Of a stretch of 64,000 bases of DNA, positions 26,169-34,134 are shown piece by piece. Under the pieces are notes generated by a model. It did not search any database. It was not told the origin of the DNA and worked only from the letters and a program-made list of their open reading frames with translations. Within the stretch, counting starts at the first letter, position 1. Each line of letters begins with the position of its first letter. The position numbers were made by a program, and so were the translations under genes. Source of the DNA: Acidobacteriota bacterium (GTDB taxonomy: Bacteria > Acidobacteriota > Terriglobia > Acidiferrales > UBA7541); the NCBI GenBank assembly GCA_013289835.1, contig JABCZG010000004.1:124001-188000 (forward strand). Reading direction: 5' to 3'.

Positions 26169-27689
26169 TTATTGCAGAATGGGAGCGCGTGCGCCCCGAC
26201 CCGGAAATACTCCATCCACCAGCCGCCCATCATTGACGACCGCAACACCGTTGACAAGCACAAACTGAATTCCTTCGGAATATTGCAACGGTTCTTCGTA
26301 GGTTGCTTTGTCAATCACGCGATTGGGATCGAACACAGTGATGTCCGCGTCAGCCCCCACGCGAATCCGTCCTTTGTCCTTGAATATCGGCGCGCGTTTC
26401 TCCAAACGTTGCGCGGGCATGAGTGTCATCTTGCGGAGCGCCGTCATCAGATCCAACGTCTTTTCCTCGCGCACGTAATGCCCCAGCACGCGCGAGAATG
26501 TTCCCTGTCCACGCGGATGGACCTTCGGCCCGGTGATGGGCATGCCATCGCTGGCGATCATAACCACGGGATTGGCAATCGCGGTACGCGCGGCCTCCTC
26601 GGGGATGGAGTGGATGACCACGACCCCACCTTGTTTGCGATATTTCTCGAAGGTCTCAGCCGTCAAGCGCTCCCCCGTCTCGGCCCACTGCACGTCGTGA
26701 AAGGTGATTTCCTGTTTTTCCTGCCAGCCGGGATCGAAAACAGCGGATTCGAGGTAGGTGCTGCCCGCAGTATAGGGATAGCACTCAGTGGTCACATCGA
26801 GGCCGCGTTTCTCCGCACCTTCGACCATGGAAATCAATTGCGGCGTGTACTTCAATCCCATGCTGGTGATGTGCACGACGTGAAGCGGGGCACCCGTTGC
26901 AGCAGCAGCGGCGATTACCTCCTCCAGCGCGCTCAAGCCTGTCTCCGGCTCTTTCCCGCCGGCATAGCGAAGGTGAACATGCACCGAAGCTCCATACTTT
27001 GCCGCTACGCGAAATGCTTCGACAATCTCCCAGTGGGTAGCACCGGGCGTGTAATTGATTCCCATGCCTTCGGCGAGGGCGCCGGCGCGGAAGCCGCGGT
27101 CCAAGGCTTCTTTCAATTGAATGAGTTCTGCGGGAGTGGCCGGACGATGCGCCGCGGCATCTTGCACGGCCAGTTCGGCGGGATTCAGCTTTTCTCCGAA
27201 CCCGAGCTCCGAATAGGTTCTCGAGAGGATGTTCCTGCGCACCGGAATGTGGCCGATGCTCGCACCATAGTTGATCAGAGACTTCCCTTCTCTCGCGGCA
27301 TACCACCGGTCAATATCCGCAGTTCCGCCTTCCAGTTCGAGCGACGTCGTCACACCATCATGGGCTTGAAATTGATAGTTGCGCGGCTCTTGCCCGTGTT
27401 CATGCATATCGATGAAGCCCGGGGCGACCACGAGCCCCTTTGCTTCGATCGTCTTCTTCCCTTGCAGTGGCTCTCGCGAGATCGCAACAATTTTTCCAGC
27501 GCGAATGCTGACGTTTTGAACAGCGTCCAGTCCCGATTCAGGATCCATCACGCGCCCGTTGGCGATTACCACGTCATAGGTTTCGGTTCCGTGGGTTGCA
27601 GCGATATTCAGGAAGATTCCGGCGAAAGCACCGAGTACGAGGACCGTTCCCGCGCACTTCCACCATCCTCGAACGTTCCCATGCGCCAT
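26169..27689 (-). CDS. N-acyl-D-amino-acid deacylase-like amidohydrolase, exported or anchored
   Basis: A 506-residue amidohydrolase-superfamily protein with an N-terminal hydrophobic segment (about residues 12-32) that looks like a signal or anchor. Composite beta domain 'TYDVVIANGRVMDPESG', metal motif 'PGFIDMHEHG' (HxH), 'GASVHVHLRYAG' and 'LHVVHITSMG' (His ligands), and 'VVMIASDGMPITGPKVHPRG' with the catalytic Asp, all as in D-aminoacylases and dihydroorotase-like hydrolases. The HEH replaces the more usual HTH. Function proposed: release of the acyl group from N-acyl-D-amino acids or a related cyclic amide in the periplasm. It heads a three-gene operon with two transporters. Confidence 0.82.
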   Translation of the reverse strand: MAHGNVRGWWKCAGTVLVLGAFAGIFLNIAATHGTETYDVVIANGRVMDPESGLDAVQNVSIRAGKIVAISREPLQGKKTIEAKGLVVAPGFIDMHEHGQEPRNYQFQAHDGVTTSLELEGGTADIDRWYAAREGKSLINYGASIGHIPVRRNILSRTYSELGFGEKLNPAELAVQDAAAHRPATPAELIQLKEALDRGFRAGALAEGMGINYTPGATHWEIVEAFRVAAKYGASVHVHLRYAGGKEPETGLSALEEVIAAAAATGAPLHVVHITSMGLKYTPQLISMVEGAEKRGLDVTTECYPYTAGSTYLESAVFDPGWQEKQEITFHDVQWAETGERLTAETFEKYRKQGGVVVIHSIPEEAARTAIANPVVMIASDGMPITGPKVHPRGQGTFSRVLGHYVREEKTLDLMTALRKMTLMPAQRLEKRAPIFKDKGRIRVGADADITVFDPNRVIDKATYEEPLQYSEGIQFVLVNGVAVVNDGRLVDGVFPGRGARAPILQ

Positions 27690-27805
27690 TTGGGGGAGTC
27701 CCTCCGCGTGGCGCTAAGTCTCTTCGCAGAGACGCCGAGTGTCAAAGGATTTCTGAACCGATTCAAAGACGCGGAAATCGTGTTGGCTGGTGGTAGTGCA
27801 GAAAG

Positions 27806-27840
27806 AAAAACCCCGGATCGCTGGGGGGAGCGACCCGGGG
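27806..27840 (-). terminator. Intrinsic terminator for the 27.9-28.3 kb small genes
   Basis: Minus-strand stem CCCCGG(G)TCGCT / AGCGA(T)CCGGGG around a CCCCCC loop, followed by TTTTTCTTTC. It lies 41 bases past the stop at 27881 and should end the transcript of the two tiny genes before it enters the deacylase gene. Confidence 0.8.
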
Positions 27841-27880
27841 TGGGGGTATTGCTGAGGGGGGCCGGAGGAAACTCGTTTTG

Positions 27881-28078
27881 TTAGTTCACCTGGTGCACAG
27901 CCAGCATGCAAATCTGCCGCAGTTCTTCGTAGGTGAAATAGGTCTCTTCTTGTTCGCCTGCGGTCTCTTTGCGGCCGAGGCCCGATTCACTCGAGATGCG
28001 GCTCAATTCCATTTCCGAAAGGCCAAGCAGCACTGCCGCGCGGCGCCGCGTGACGTACTTAAGCTCTTGCGTTTTCAT
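27881..28078 (-). CDS. Small hypothetical protein, possible helix-turn-helix
   Basis: A 65-residue protein beginning 'MKTQELKYVTRRRAAVLLG' with GAGG nine bases upstream; a GTG at 28093 would add five residues and overlap the gene before it by four bases. The run 'YVTRRRAAVLLGLSEMELSR' followed by an acidic spacer and 'YFTYEELRQICML' resembles the short MerR/excisionase-like winged HTH in which a beta hairpin is followed by 'tyeel'. DNA binding is a guess. It appears to be the second gene of a two-gene unit closed by a strong terminator. Confidence 0.6.
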   Translation of the reverse strand: MKTQELKYVTRRRAAVLLGLSEMELSRISSESGLGRKETAGEQEETYFTYEELRQICMLAVHQVN

Positions 28079-28089
28079 CGTGGCATCCC

Positions 28090-28311
28090 TCACGCTGGAA
28101 GAAGAACCATGGCATCTTGTTCCACGGCCAGGATCATCGCCTTATAGATGTCCACATCCCAGCCTTCACCAATGCGCATCCGGATTGTTTCGCCGCCGTC
28201 TTTCAGGAGCTTCCCGCGCAGCGGCACTTTGATATCGCCGAGCGCGACTTGCAGGACAACCGGTTGCCCGATCCAACTTTTGAACGCGCTGTCCACCGTT
28301 GGCCCCCTCAT
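28090..28311 (-). CDS. Small hypothetical protein, beta-rich
   Basis: About 73 residues from the ATG at 28311 (an upstream ATG at 28359 is possible). The middle alternates hydrophobic and polar residues: 'GQPVVLQVALGDIKVPLRGK', then 'GETIRMRIGEGWDVDIYKA', then 'MILAVEQDAM'. This suggests a small beta barrel of Sm, SH3 or PilZ-like size, but no family is recognised. Its stop overlaps the optional GTG start of the next small gene, consistent with translational coupling. Confidence 0.55.
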   Translation of the reverse strand: MRGPTVDSAFKSWIGQPVVLQVALGDIKVPLRGKLLKDGGETIRMRIGEGWDVDIYKAMILAVEQDAMVLLPA

Positions 28312-28520
28312 ACTGCAGCGTGACAATGAGAGAATGCCGTACGGTACCGCGGCCAACAATGGTACAGAGAGGGTACGGGACTAGTAAGAAGGTACTGTTT
28401 GGCGCTGGCGCGGCAATTTCTTCCATTTTTTGTCCGAGTTTCCACCGAGGTACATCGGTACTGCTAACTAAGGACGCGCGGCCCATTGGTCGGAATGGTT
28501 TCGACTGCCATCCTTGGCTC

Positions 28521-29432
28521 ATGACGAGGCACGACTCCGTTCCCGGTAGTGCCCTGAACGAAAGTTCAGCCTCCCCGTCCGCCCGGGCAGGGCTTGGGCT
28601 CGCTCTTGGAGGCGGATTCGCGCGTGGGTTCGCGCACCTCGGTGTTTTGCAGGTTCTCGAAGAAAATAAAATCCCCATTTCTCATATCGCAGGAACGAGT
28701 GTGGGCAGCATTCTTGGCGCCGCTTACGCGAGCGGCGCACCTCTTGCGCGCATCATTGCGACTTGCCGCACTCTTCGCTTTCGTGACATCGCTCGGTGGC
28801 GAGTCTCCCGGCTCGGCCTTGCCAGCAACAATCGTCTTGGAGAACTGATCGAGCGCGTTTTCGAATCCAGACAGTTTGAAGATTTGCGTATTCCTTTTGC
28901 AGCGGTCGCGACGGACCTGTCGTCCGGCGAGCCGGTCATATTTACGCAGGGGAATCTGGTGGACGCCATTCGCGCCAGTTGCGCGTTTCCGGGCTTGTTC
29001 GAACCGGTGGAGATCGGCACGCGCTGCCTGGCGGACGGCGGTCTCGTCGCGCCCGTTCCTACACGCGCGGCGCGCGAACTTGGCGCAACCTCCGTCCTTG
29101 GTATATCGGTGGGAATGCAGGATGGTTATCTGGGCGCCCCGACAAACATTTTTCAGGTTGTCAGCCGCGCCGTCAGTGCCGCGCAAAAGCATCAACTCGA
29201 GATTTGGGAACGCGACGCCGATTTCGTTCTTCGCCCCGATGTGAAATCCATCGCCTGGGACGATTTCGATCGCGCCGACGAGGCCATTGAAGCAGGGGCG
29301 AATGCCGCCCGGCGCGCGCTGCCGCGCATCCAGAAGCTCCTGGGGCAGAAGGAAGAATCCGCGCAAAATCTGGAAGCCCGGATGGAAGCAGAAGACAAAA
29401 GCTATCTGTGGCTTGCGGAGGCCGTCCGATGA
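28521..29432 (+). CDS. Patatin-like phospholipase (RssA/NTE type)
   Basis: Cytoplasmic or membrane-associated Ser-Asp lipase of 303 residues. The oxyanion glycine loop 'LGLALGGGFARGFAHLGV' comes first, the nucleophile Ser60 is in 'AGTSVGSILG', and the catalytic Asp172 is in 'LADGGLVAPVP', so the dyad is complete. I start at ATG 28521; the frame is open for another 74 codons upstream, but those residues have no domain look. Members hydrolyse phospholipid or lysophospholipid acyl chains. It is followed after 187 bases by dedA. Confidence 0.88.
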   Translation: MTRHDSVPGSALNESSASPSARAGLGLALGGGFARGFAHLGVLQVLEENKIPISHIAGTSVGSILGAAYASGAPLARIIATCRTLRFRDIARWRVSRLGLASNNRLGELIERVFESRQFEDLRIPFAAVATDLSSGEPVIFTQGNLVDAIRASCAFPGLFEPVEIGTRCLADGGLVAPVPTRAARELGATSVLGISVGMQDGYLGAPTNIFQVVSRAVSAAQKHQLEIWERDADFVLRPDVKSIAWDDFDRADEAIEAGANAARRALPRIQKLLGQKEESAQNLEARMEAEDKSYLWLAEAVR

Positions 29433-29619
29433 TGCGTTTGACTGCATGGCTCGCTGCTCTCGCGCTACCAGCACTTCTTTGGCACGATTGCGGTGGGGAT
29501 TTTGGCGTTTTCTGCTACCGTATAGGTCTGGACGTGTTCAAGAACTTACGCTCCCGCGCGCTTGTTCCAGTGCCTGTAAGGGAAGCGAACAATCCATTTG
29601 CCACGAGGAATAACTCTGA

Positions 29620-30306
29620 GTGCTCGACGCCATCCTTCATTTCTTCCACGCGCTGTATAACCCAGAAGGACTTAAGGAGCTAGTCCGGGCGGGCGGCGCA
29701 CCGCTGGTCTGCACCGTCGTTTTCATCGAAACCGGTTTTTTTGTGGGCTTCTTTCTTCCCGGTGATTCCCTGCTGGTCACCGCCGGCGTTTTCTCCGCAT
29801 TGCCGGACGGTATTCCCCTGAAATGGTTATTACTCCCGGTGATGCTTTGCGCGATTGTCGGCGATCAAGTTGGCTACTGGATTGGCCGCTCCGCGGGAGC
29901 CGCCATGTACCGCCGCGAAGATTCACTCTTTTTCCGCCGCAGCCACCTTCAGCGCGCCCACGATTTCTATGAAAAGTACGGCGGCCGGGCGGTGATTCTC
30001 GCGCGCTTTATTCCCATCGTTCGAACGTTTTGTCCTCCCGTCGCCGGGGCCGCGAAAATGCCCTATTCCCGCTATCTTCTTTTTGACATCTTTGGCGGCG
30101 TCTTCTGGGTTGGCGCCATGATCCTCGGCGGCTATGCGTTGGGCCACTCGGTTCCCAACATCGGCCAGCGCATTCACTACGTCATTGCCGTCGTCATCGT
30201 GTTGTCGGTGCTTCCGGCTGTTATTAGCATCCTCCGCGCGAGGCGTGCGGTTCCCGTTGCCAGCTCTTCCAGTGCAGGCACCAGTTCCAGTGCCAAGGGC
30301 GAATAG
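29620..30306 (+). CDS. DedA-family membrane protein
   Basis: Inner-membrane DedA/VTT protein of 228 residues, starting at GTG 29620 ten bases after GAGGA. Family motifs: 'FIETGFFVGFFLPGDSLLVT' in the first re-entrant region, 'GDQVGYWIGRSAG', 'YGGRAVILARFIPIVRTFCP' and 'FGGVFWVGAMILGGYALG'. The two Arg residues in the third motif, needed for function, are kept. DedA proteins act in membrane phospholipid (undecaprenyl-phosphate) flipping. The C-terminus is a Ser-rich tail. A HAD phosphatase gene begins three bases after its stop. Confidence 0.92.
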   Translation: MLDAILHFFHALYNPEGLKELVRAGGAPLVCTVVFIETGFFVGFFLPGDSLLVTAGVFSALPDGIPLKWLLLPVMLCAIVGDQVGYWIGRSAGAAMYRREDSLFFRRSHLQRAHDFYEKYGGRAVILARFIPIVRTFCPPVAGAAKMPYSRYLLFDIFGGVFWVGAMILGGYALGHSVPNIGQRIHYVIAVVIVLSVLPAVISILRARRAVPVASSSSAGTSSSAKGE

Positions 30307-30309
30307 CCC

Positions 30310-30930
30310 ATGGCGGCAGACAAGTTCCGCGCCGTCATTTTTGACATCGGACGCGTGTTGGTTCGCGTGGATATTTCCCGCGCCATGAGCGGCCTCGCCA
30401 ACGGCATCAATATGACCCCAGAGGAAATTTGGGCGTCCCTGGAAAAGGGTCCCCGCTGGCCGGATTGGCAGGAAGGGCGCATGACGCCGCGGGATTGGCA
30501 CTTGCATGTTGCCAAGCGTTTGGGTGGTTCGTTGACCTTCGAACAATTCACGGAAGTGTGGAATCGTGCTCTCGATCCGAAACCCATACAAGACGACGGC
30601 TTCCTGGGAAACCTGAGCAAACGGTACCGGCTTGCACTGCTCTCAAACACGGACCCGATCCATGTCGCGCATCTCGAGGGTAGTTATGACTTTATGCGCT
30701 ACTTCCCCAATCGCGTGTACTCCTGCTCCGTCGGGGCCAGCAAGCCGAATCTGCTGATCTATCGGGAAGCCCTTCGCGCCTGCAAGGTGAACGCGGAGGA
30801 AGCTGTGTATATTGATGATGTCCCGGCCTACGCGGAAGCGGCGCGACGGCTGGGAATGATGGGGATTGTTTTCCAGTCGCCCGAGCAGCTGCAATCGGAC
30901 CTCAAAAACGCCGGTGTAGAGTTTGGCTGA
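30310..30930 (+). CDS. HAD-family hydrolase (YihX-like)
   Basis: A 206-residue haloacid-dehalogenase-fold phosphatase. Motif I is 'FDIGRVLVRVD' where the second Asp is replaced by Gly, as I recall for the YihX/epoxide-hydrolase-N group; motif II is 'LLSNTDPIH', motif III Lys is in 'SCSVGASKPNLLIY' and motif IV is 'YIDDVPAYAEAARRLGM'. Likely substrate is a sugar phosphate such as glucose-1-phosphate, by family. It is three bases downstream of dedA and probably translated from the same message. Confidence 0.85.
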   Translation: MAADKFRAVIFDIGRVLVRVDISRAMSGLANGINMTPEEIWASLEKGPRWPDWQEGRMTPRDWHLHVAKRLGGSLTFEQFTEVWNRALDPKPIQDDGFLGNLSKRYRLALLSNTDPIHVAHLEGSYDFMRYFPNRVYSCSVGASKPNLLIYREALRACKVNAEEAVYIDDVPAYAEAARRLGMMGIVFQSPEQLQSDLKNAGVEFG

Positions 30931-31148
30931 TCGTGCGCCAAGCAAAAAATCCGTTGTTCGCTCTCTGTTCGCGTAAACTTTGCTAGGACTAGTACCGCCC
31001 TCCCCTTTTTGGATCGGTACAACCAGTCATTCTTCTATCACTTACAGCCGCTCTCCATACTGTCCGTTTGGCTTGCTGCATGCAATCTCTGTGTTACGGG
31101 CCGATTAAAACGGCATCCCCAAATTCGGGGTGAGGAGAGATATTGACT

Positions 31149-32006
31149 ATGTCAGAGGATCGTATAGTGGAAGTAAGAGAAGGTTCTTCGTGGCAGCTTC
31201 CCGCAATCATCGTGCTAGGGCTGATTGCTCTCGGAGGGCTTTATTTTGGCTGGAATGCATCTTCGAAGCTCGACAGCACGCAGCAAGCGGTTGCGACGCA
31301 ACTGAAGACGACTCAGCAATCGGTTCAGCAGGATATGTCCTCTTTGAAGGACCGCCTGGCTCAGGACGAAAAGGCCAACACGGATTTGCAAGGCGACCTG
31401 AAGGTAGTTACCGACAAGCTCAAGATTACCCAGGGCCAGCTCAAGAAGGCGCGGCTAGAAGCCGCTAAACAGATCGACGAAACCACGCAGAAGGTGGCCG
31501 CGCTCGATACTTCGGTGCACTCGGAACTGGCGACCAAGGCCTCCAGCGACGACGTGAAGACAGTGGACACCAAGGTTGTTGGAGTCAAGACCGACCTGGA
31601 TGCCACCCGCGAGGACCTGAAAATGGCCCGCAGCGAGATGGGCACCCTCATCGCGCGCAATCACGACGAAATCGACCAGCTCCGCCGCCTCGGCGAGCGT
31701 GACTACGTCGAATTCACCATCGTCGGCAAGAACAAGCCGACCAAGGTGGGCAACGTCACCGTCGAACTGAAGGGCGTCAACGAAAAGCGCAATCAGTTCA
31801 GCATCGCCATGACGGTTGAAGATAAGCGCTCCGAAAAGAAGAACCGCACTGTCAACGAGCCGATCTTCTTCTATACTTCCGGGACGCACATTCCCGAGGA
31901 AGTGGTCATCAACAAGACTGGCAAGGACACCGTCAGCGGATACATCAGCATTCCAAAGGCGAATACGCAGGTCGCTTCCACTGGGGCAGCCAAGTCTGGC
32001 AACTAA
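31149..32006 (+). CDS. Membrane-anchored coiled-coil protein of unknown function
   Basis: About 285 residues: a short polar N-terminus, one hydrophobic segment at about residues 17-36 ('LPAIIVLGLIALGGLYFGW'), a long heptad-rich region (about 40-165) with Gln/Lys/Asp repeats, and a C-terminal beta-rich domain containing 'YVEFTIVGKNKPTKVGNVTV' and 'IFFYTSGTHIPEEVVIN'. GAGGAGA precedes both ATG 31149 (10 bases) and TTG 31143 (5 bases); the start is uncertain by two codons. It could be a periplasmic spacer or envelope organiser, but no family is recognised. Stand-alone gene closed by a strong terminator. Confidence 0.75.
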   Translation: MSEDRIVEVREGSSWQLPAIIVLGLIALGGLYFGWNASSKLDSTQQAVATQLKTTQQSVQQDMSSLKDRLAQDEKANTDLQGDLKVVTDKLKITQGQLKKARLEAAKQIDETTQKVAALDTSVHSELATKASSDDVKTVDTKVVGVKTDLDATREDLKMARSEMGTLIARNHDEIDQLRRLGERDYVEFTIVGKNKPTKVGNVTVELKGVNEKRNQFSIAMTVEDKRSEKKNRTVNEPIFFYTSGTHIPEEVVINKTGKDTVSGYISIPKANTQVASTGAAKSGN

Positions 32007-32051
32007 TCCCACACAAGCGTTCCTTGGCTGAAGCAGCCAGGCGCAAGACGA

Positions 32052-32084
32052 GGCGGGCAGAATCTTCTGCCCGCCTTTTGTTTT
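32052..32084 (+). terminator. Intrinsic terminator
   Basis: Ten perfect pairs GGCGGGCAGA / TCTGCCCGCC with a four-base loop, then TTTTGTTTTG. Ends the transcript of the coiled-coil gene 46 bases after its stop. Confidence 0.9.
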
Positions 32085-32146
32085 GTCCACGGCGCGGTTC
32101 CCGCTGAATTCCGATAGAATGAGGTCTCCTAATTTCGGAGCCCGAT

Positions 32147-33001
32147 CTGCGCCAGACTTCCAACATTCTTTATATTGCCGTTGACGAACTCATTCCTACC
32201 CGCGGGAAGAGTCTGGCTGGTCTGGACGAATTCACAGCCGCGCTCGATCATGCGGGCGTTCCCGCTGTGTGGCTCACCAGTCGCTCGCGGCTGCAATTCG
32301 ACGAGGCACGCCGCAAAAACGGGCATACTCATCCGTTCATCGCCGAAGACGGCTGCGCTGTCTACCTGCCCGAGGACTATTTCCACCTGCGCCCGGAATC
32401 CACATTTTCCAAGGCCCAAAAGGCTGCTACGGTGCGCCTCGGGCGTTTTACATGCCTACCCGTCGCGGAGGCGCTCCCGGCGGCAGCCGACGGCCTGGAA
32501 GCTCTATCGGAGGACACTGGGGTGCCCATCGTGACGCTGCGCTCACTCTCGCTACGTGAGCTTTCCCAGAACACGGGGCTACCGCCGCGGGAAGCGGAAC
32601 TTTCCAGGCAGCGCGATTTTGATGATCTGTTCTTTTTCGCAGGAGTCTCCGAGGAAAATATTCAGCGATTTCTGGCGGAGGGCCGCGCGCGGAAGTTGGA
32701 ATTCCGCCAGCATGGCGTGCTCTGGTCCGCGGCTATCGGCGCCAGCGTTTCCCGGTGCATCCGGGATCTCTCGAGACTTTATGACCGCGCGCTGCGCTAT
32801 CACGCGCACACGCTGGGCATTGCCACGCCGGAGCTTGCGGACGGGCTTTTCCCGTCCTGCGAGCGCAAGATCCTGCTCACGAACCGTAAGGCAGAACCTC
32901 AAACGACGGAAGCCTCCGAAGGTCGTGGCGTGCGCCACATGGACCTCCATTCCCCCGACCTGTGGGAGCAGGTGCTTGAAGTGGTTACTGTGCCGCACTA
33001 G
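32147..33001 (+). CDS. Mannosyl-3-phosphoglycerate-phosphatase-like HAD protein, motif I degenerate, probable CTG start
   Basis: In frame, homology to the MPGP/YedP HAD family begins at about 32159, well before the first ATG/GTG/TTG (GTG 32267). No ATG, GTG or TTG exists between the upstream stop at 32120 and that point. CTG 32147 has GGAG six bases upstream and gives 'LRQTSNILYIAVDELIP', about 284 residues. Motif I, normally TDxDGT, reads 'YIAVDELIP' and lacks the nucleophile Asp; the 'LTSRSR' motif II and 'FIAEDGCAVYLPEDYF' cap motif are kept, while the C-terminal GDxxND motif is replaced by 'GIATPELADGLF'. It is therefore probably a non-catalytic relative, or the 5' end carries a frameshift from ATG 32119. 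Confidence 0.7.
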   Translation: MRQTSNILYIAVDELIPTRGKSLAGLDEFTAALDHAGVPAVWLTSRSRLQFDEARRKNGHTHPFIAEDGCAVYLPEDYFHLRPESTFSKAQKAATVRLGRFTCLPVAEALPAAADGLEALSEDTGVPIVTLRSLSLRELSQNTGLPPREAELSRQRDFDDLFFFAGVSEENIQRFLAEGRARKLEFRQHGVLWSAAIGASVSRCIRDLSRLYDRALRYHAHTLGIATPELADGLFPSCERKILLTNRKAEPQTTEASEGRGVRHMDLHSPDLWEQVLEVVTVPH

Positions 33002-33257
33002 CCGCAGTTGGCAACAAATTGACGGAAATGAGTGTGAATTTGCACACTTTCACCCCGCGGTCAGGCGGAAAATGCGGGCCGGATTCATAAATCCGTTGAT
33101 TTTCCGCGCGATAACTTCATCCTATTCCTCAGTTCTTTCGTGGCCCTCGGATTGCCATATATTCCTCAGGCAGCCTCTCGTGTCCCAGACCTGCCGGCTC
33201 GGATTCGCTTGGGGAAGGACTGGAAAGACCCAACCGAGTACTAGGAGAACCCTAACC

Positions 33258-33437
33258 ATGGCCTGGCTTCGTCGCGCCCTTCGCGTTCCAGCTCACGAGT
33301 CCAGCGTAGGTCTTGTGCTGGTGTGCTGCGTTGTCACGATGTGCTTCATGTCTGTCGCTTTGATCTGGCAGGCGCAGATCATCGCCAACCAGCGCGAAGC
33401 AATTCAGTGGCTTGAGCAATTGAAATTCGGTGGCTAG
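33258..33437 (+). CDS. Small single-span membrane protein
   Basis: 59 residues from an ATG nine bases after AGGAGA. A basic N-terminus ('MAWLRRALRVPAHES') leads into one hydrophobic helix ('VGLVLVCCVVTMCFMSVALI') and a short helical tail with 'REAIQWLEQL'. No known family. The strong ribosome site and membrane-protein charge pattern support it as a real gene. It lies between two single-gene units with no operon partner. Confidence 0.55.
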   Translation: MAWLRRALRVPAHESSVGLVLVCCVVTMCFMSVALIWQAQIIANQREAIQWLEQLKFGG

Positions 33438-33625
33438 CCGCTGGCGATTTGCCGATTGTCCCGATGTTGTCTGCGCCCCCATTCCCGGGTTCAATGGGCT
33501 CCTGGATTTCCCGCGGGCTTGCCTCTGAAATTCCCGATACATTACGGCACATTCCCACCTGACATTCTTCGCAACCTGTGATTCAATGGTGCCACAGGGG
33601 ATTTCATTTTCTTGGGAGATCCAAC

Positions 33626-33838
33626 TTGAAACAAACCTTGAGATTCCTATTGTTAGCAGCGACACCGTTGCTCTTTGTTTCTGCTCACCAGGTATCTGCC
33701 GCGCCCGCCGCTCCAAAAAGCACAGCCAGTGCGGCTCAGCCGCAATCTAGCAACCCAGCGTCTTCCCATGACCGGCACAATCGCAGACATGGCCATGGCA
33801 AGCGCCATCGCCGCCACCGTACCTCTTCGCATCGTTAG
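33626..33838 (+). CDS. Small secreted His/Arg-rich protein
   Basis: About 70 residues from TTG 33626, six bases after GGGAGA. A clean signal peptide ('KQTLRFLLLAATPLLFVSA', then an Ala-rich cleavage region) is followed by a low-complexity Ala/Ser/Pro stretch and a basic tail with repeated His-Arg/Lys pairs ('HDRHNRRHGHGKRHRRHR'). Metal, nucleic-acid or polysaccharide binding is possible but unproven. Followed 24 bases later by a very strong terminator, which supports expression. Confidence 0.55.
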   Translation: MKQTLRFLLLAATPLLFVSAHQVSAAPAAPKSTASAAQPQSSNPASSHDRHNRRHGHGKRHRRHRTSSHR

Positions 33839-33862
33839 TTGGAAATTGAATTCGAAAACGCA

Positions 33863-33892
33863 AAAAGGGGAGCCTGGCGGCTCCCCTTTTTT
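33863..33892 (+). terminator. Intrinsic terminator
   Basis: Stem GGGGAGCC / GGCTCCCC extended by A/T pairs, TGGC loop, then six T. A textbook rho-independent terminator just after the small secreted protein gene. Confidence 0.95.
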
Positions 33893-34134
33893 GCTAATTT
33901 GCTGTGTCGCCTCGGAAGCGCGCCAGAAGCACGTATGTTTCGCGGACGACGCGCACCGCAAAAGCGGTGTGATCAGCTTTGGTGCAGCTCTAAGCCCGGT
34001 GGAGTCATAGTCCCTCCGGAGCTCCTTGAGCTCGCACTTCGCTTGTACTCCTGCGTTTTGCCGAGCACAAGCGAAGAGTTGGTGAACACGCGAAATCCAC
34101 AGACTTCGCGCGACGTGGCAAATTCTTTTTTTGA

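Noticed and set aside
26115..27884. 589-codon open frame antisense to the deacylase gene
   Set aside because: Shadow of the deacylase; no domain or ribosome site, whereas the sense frame holds all catalytic motifs.
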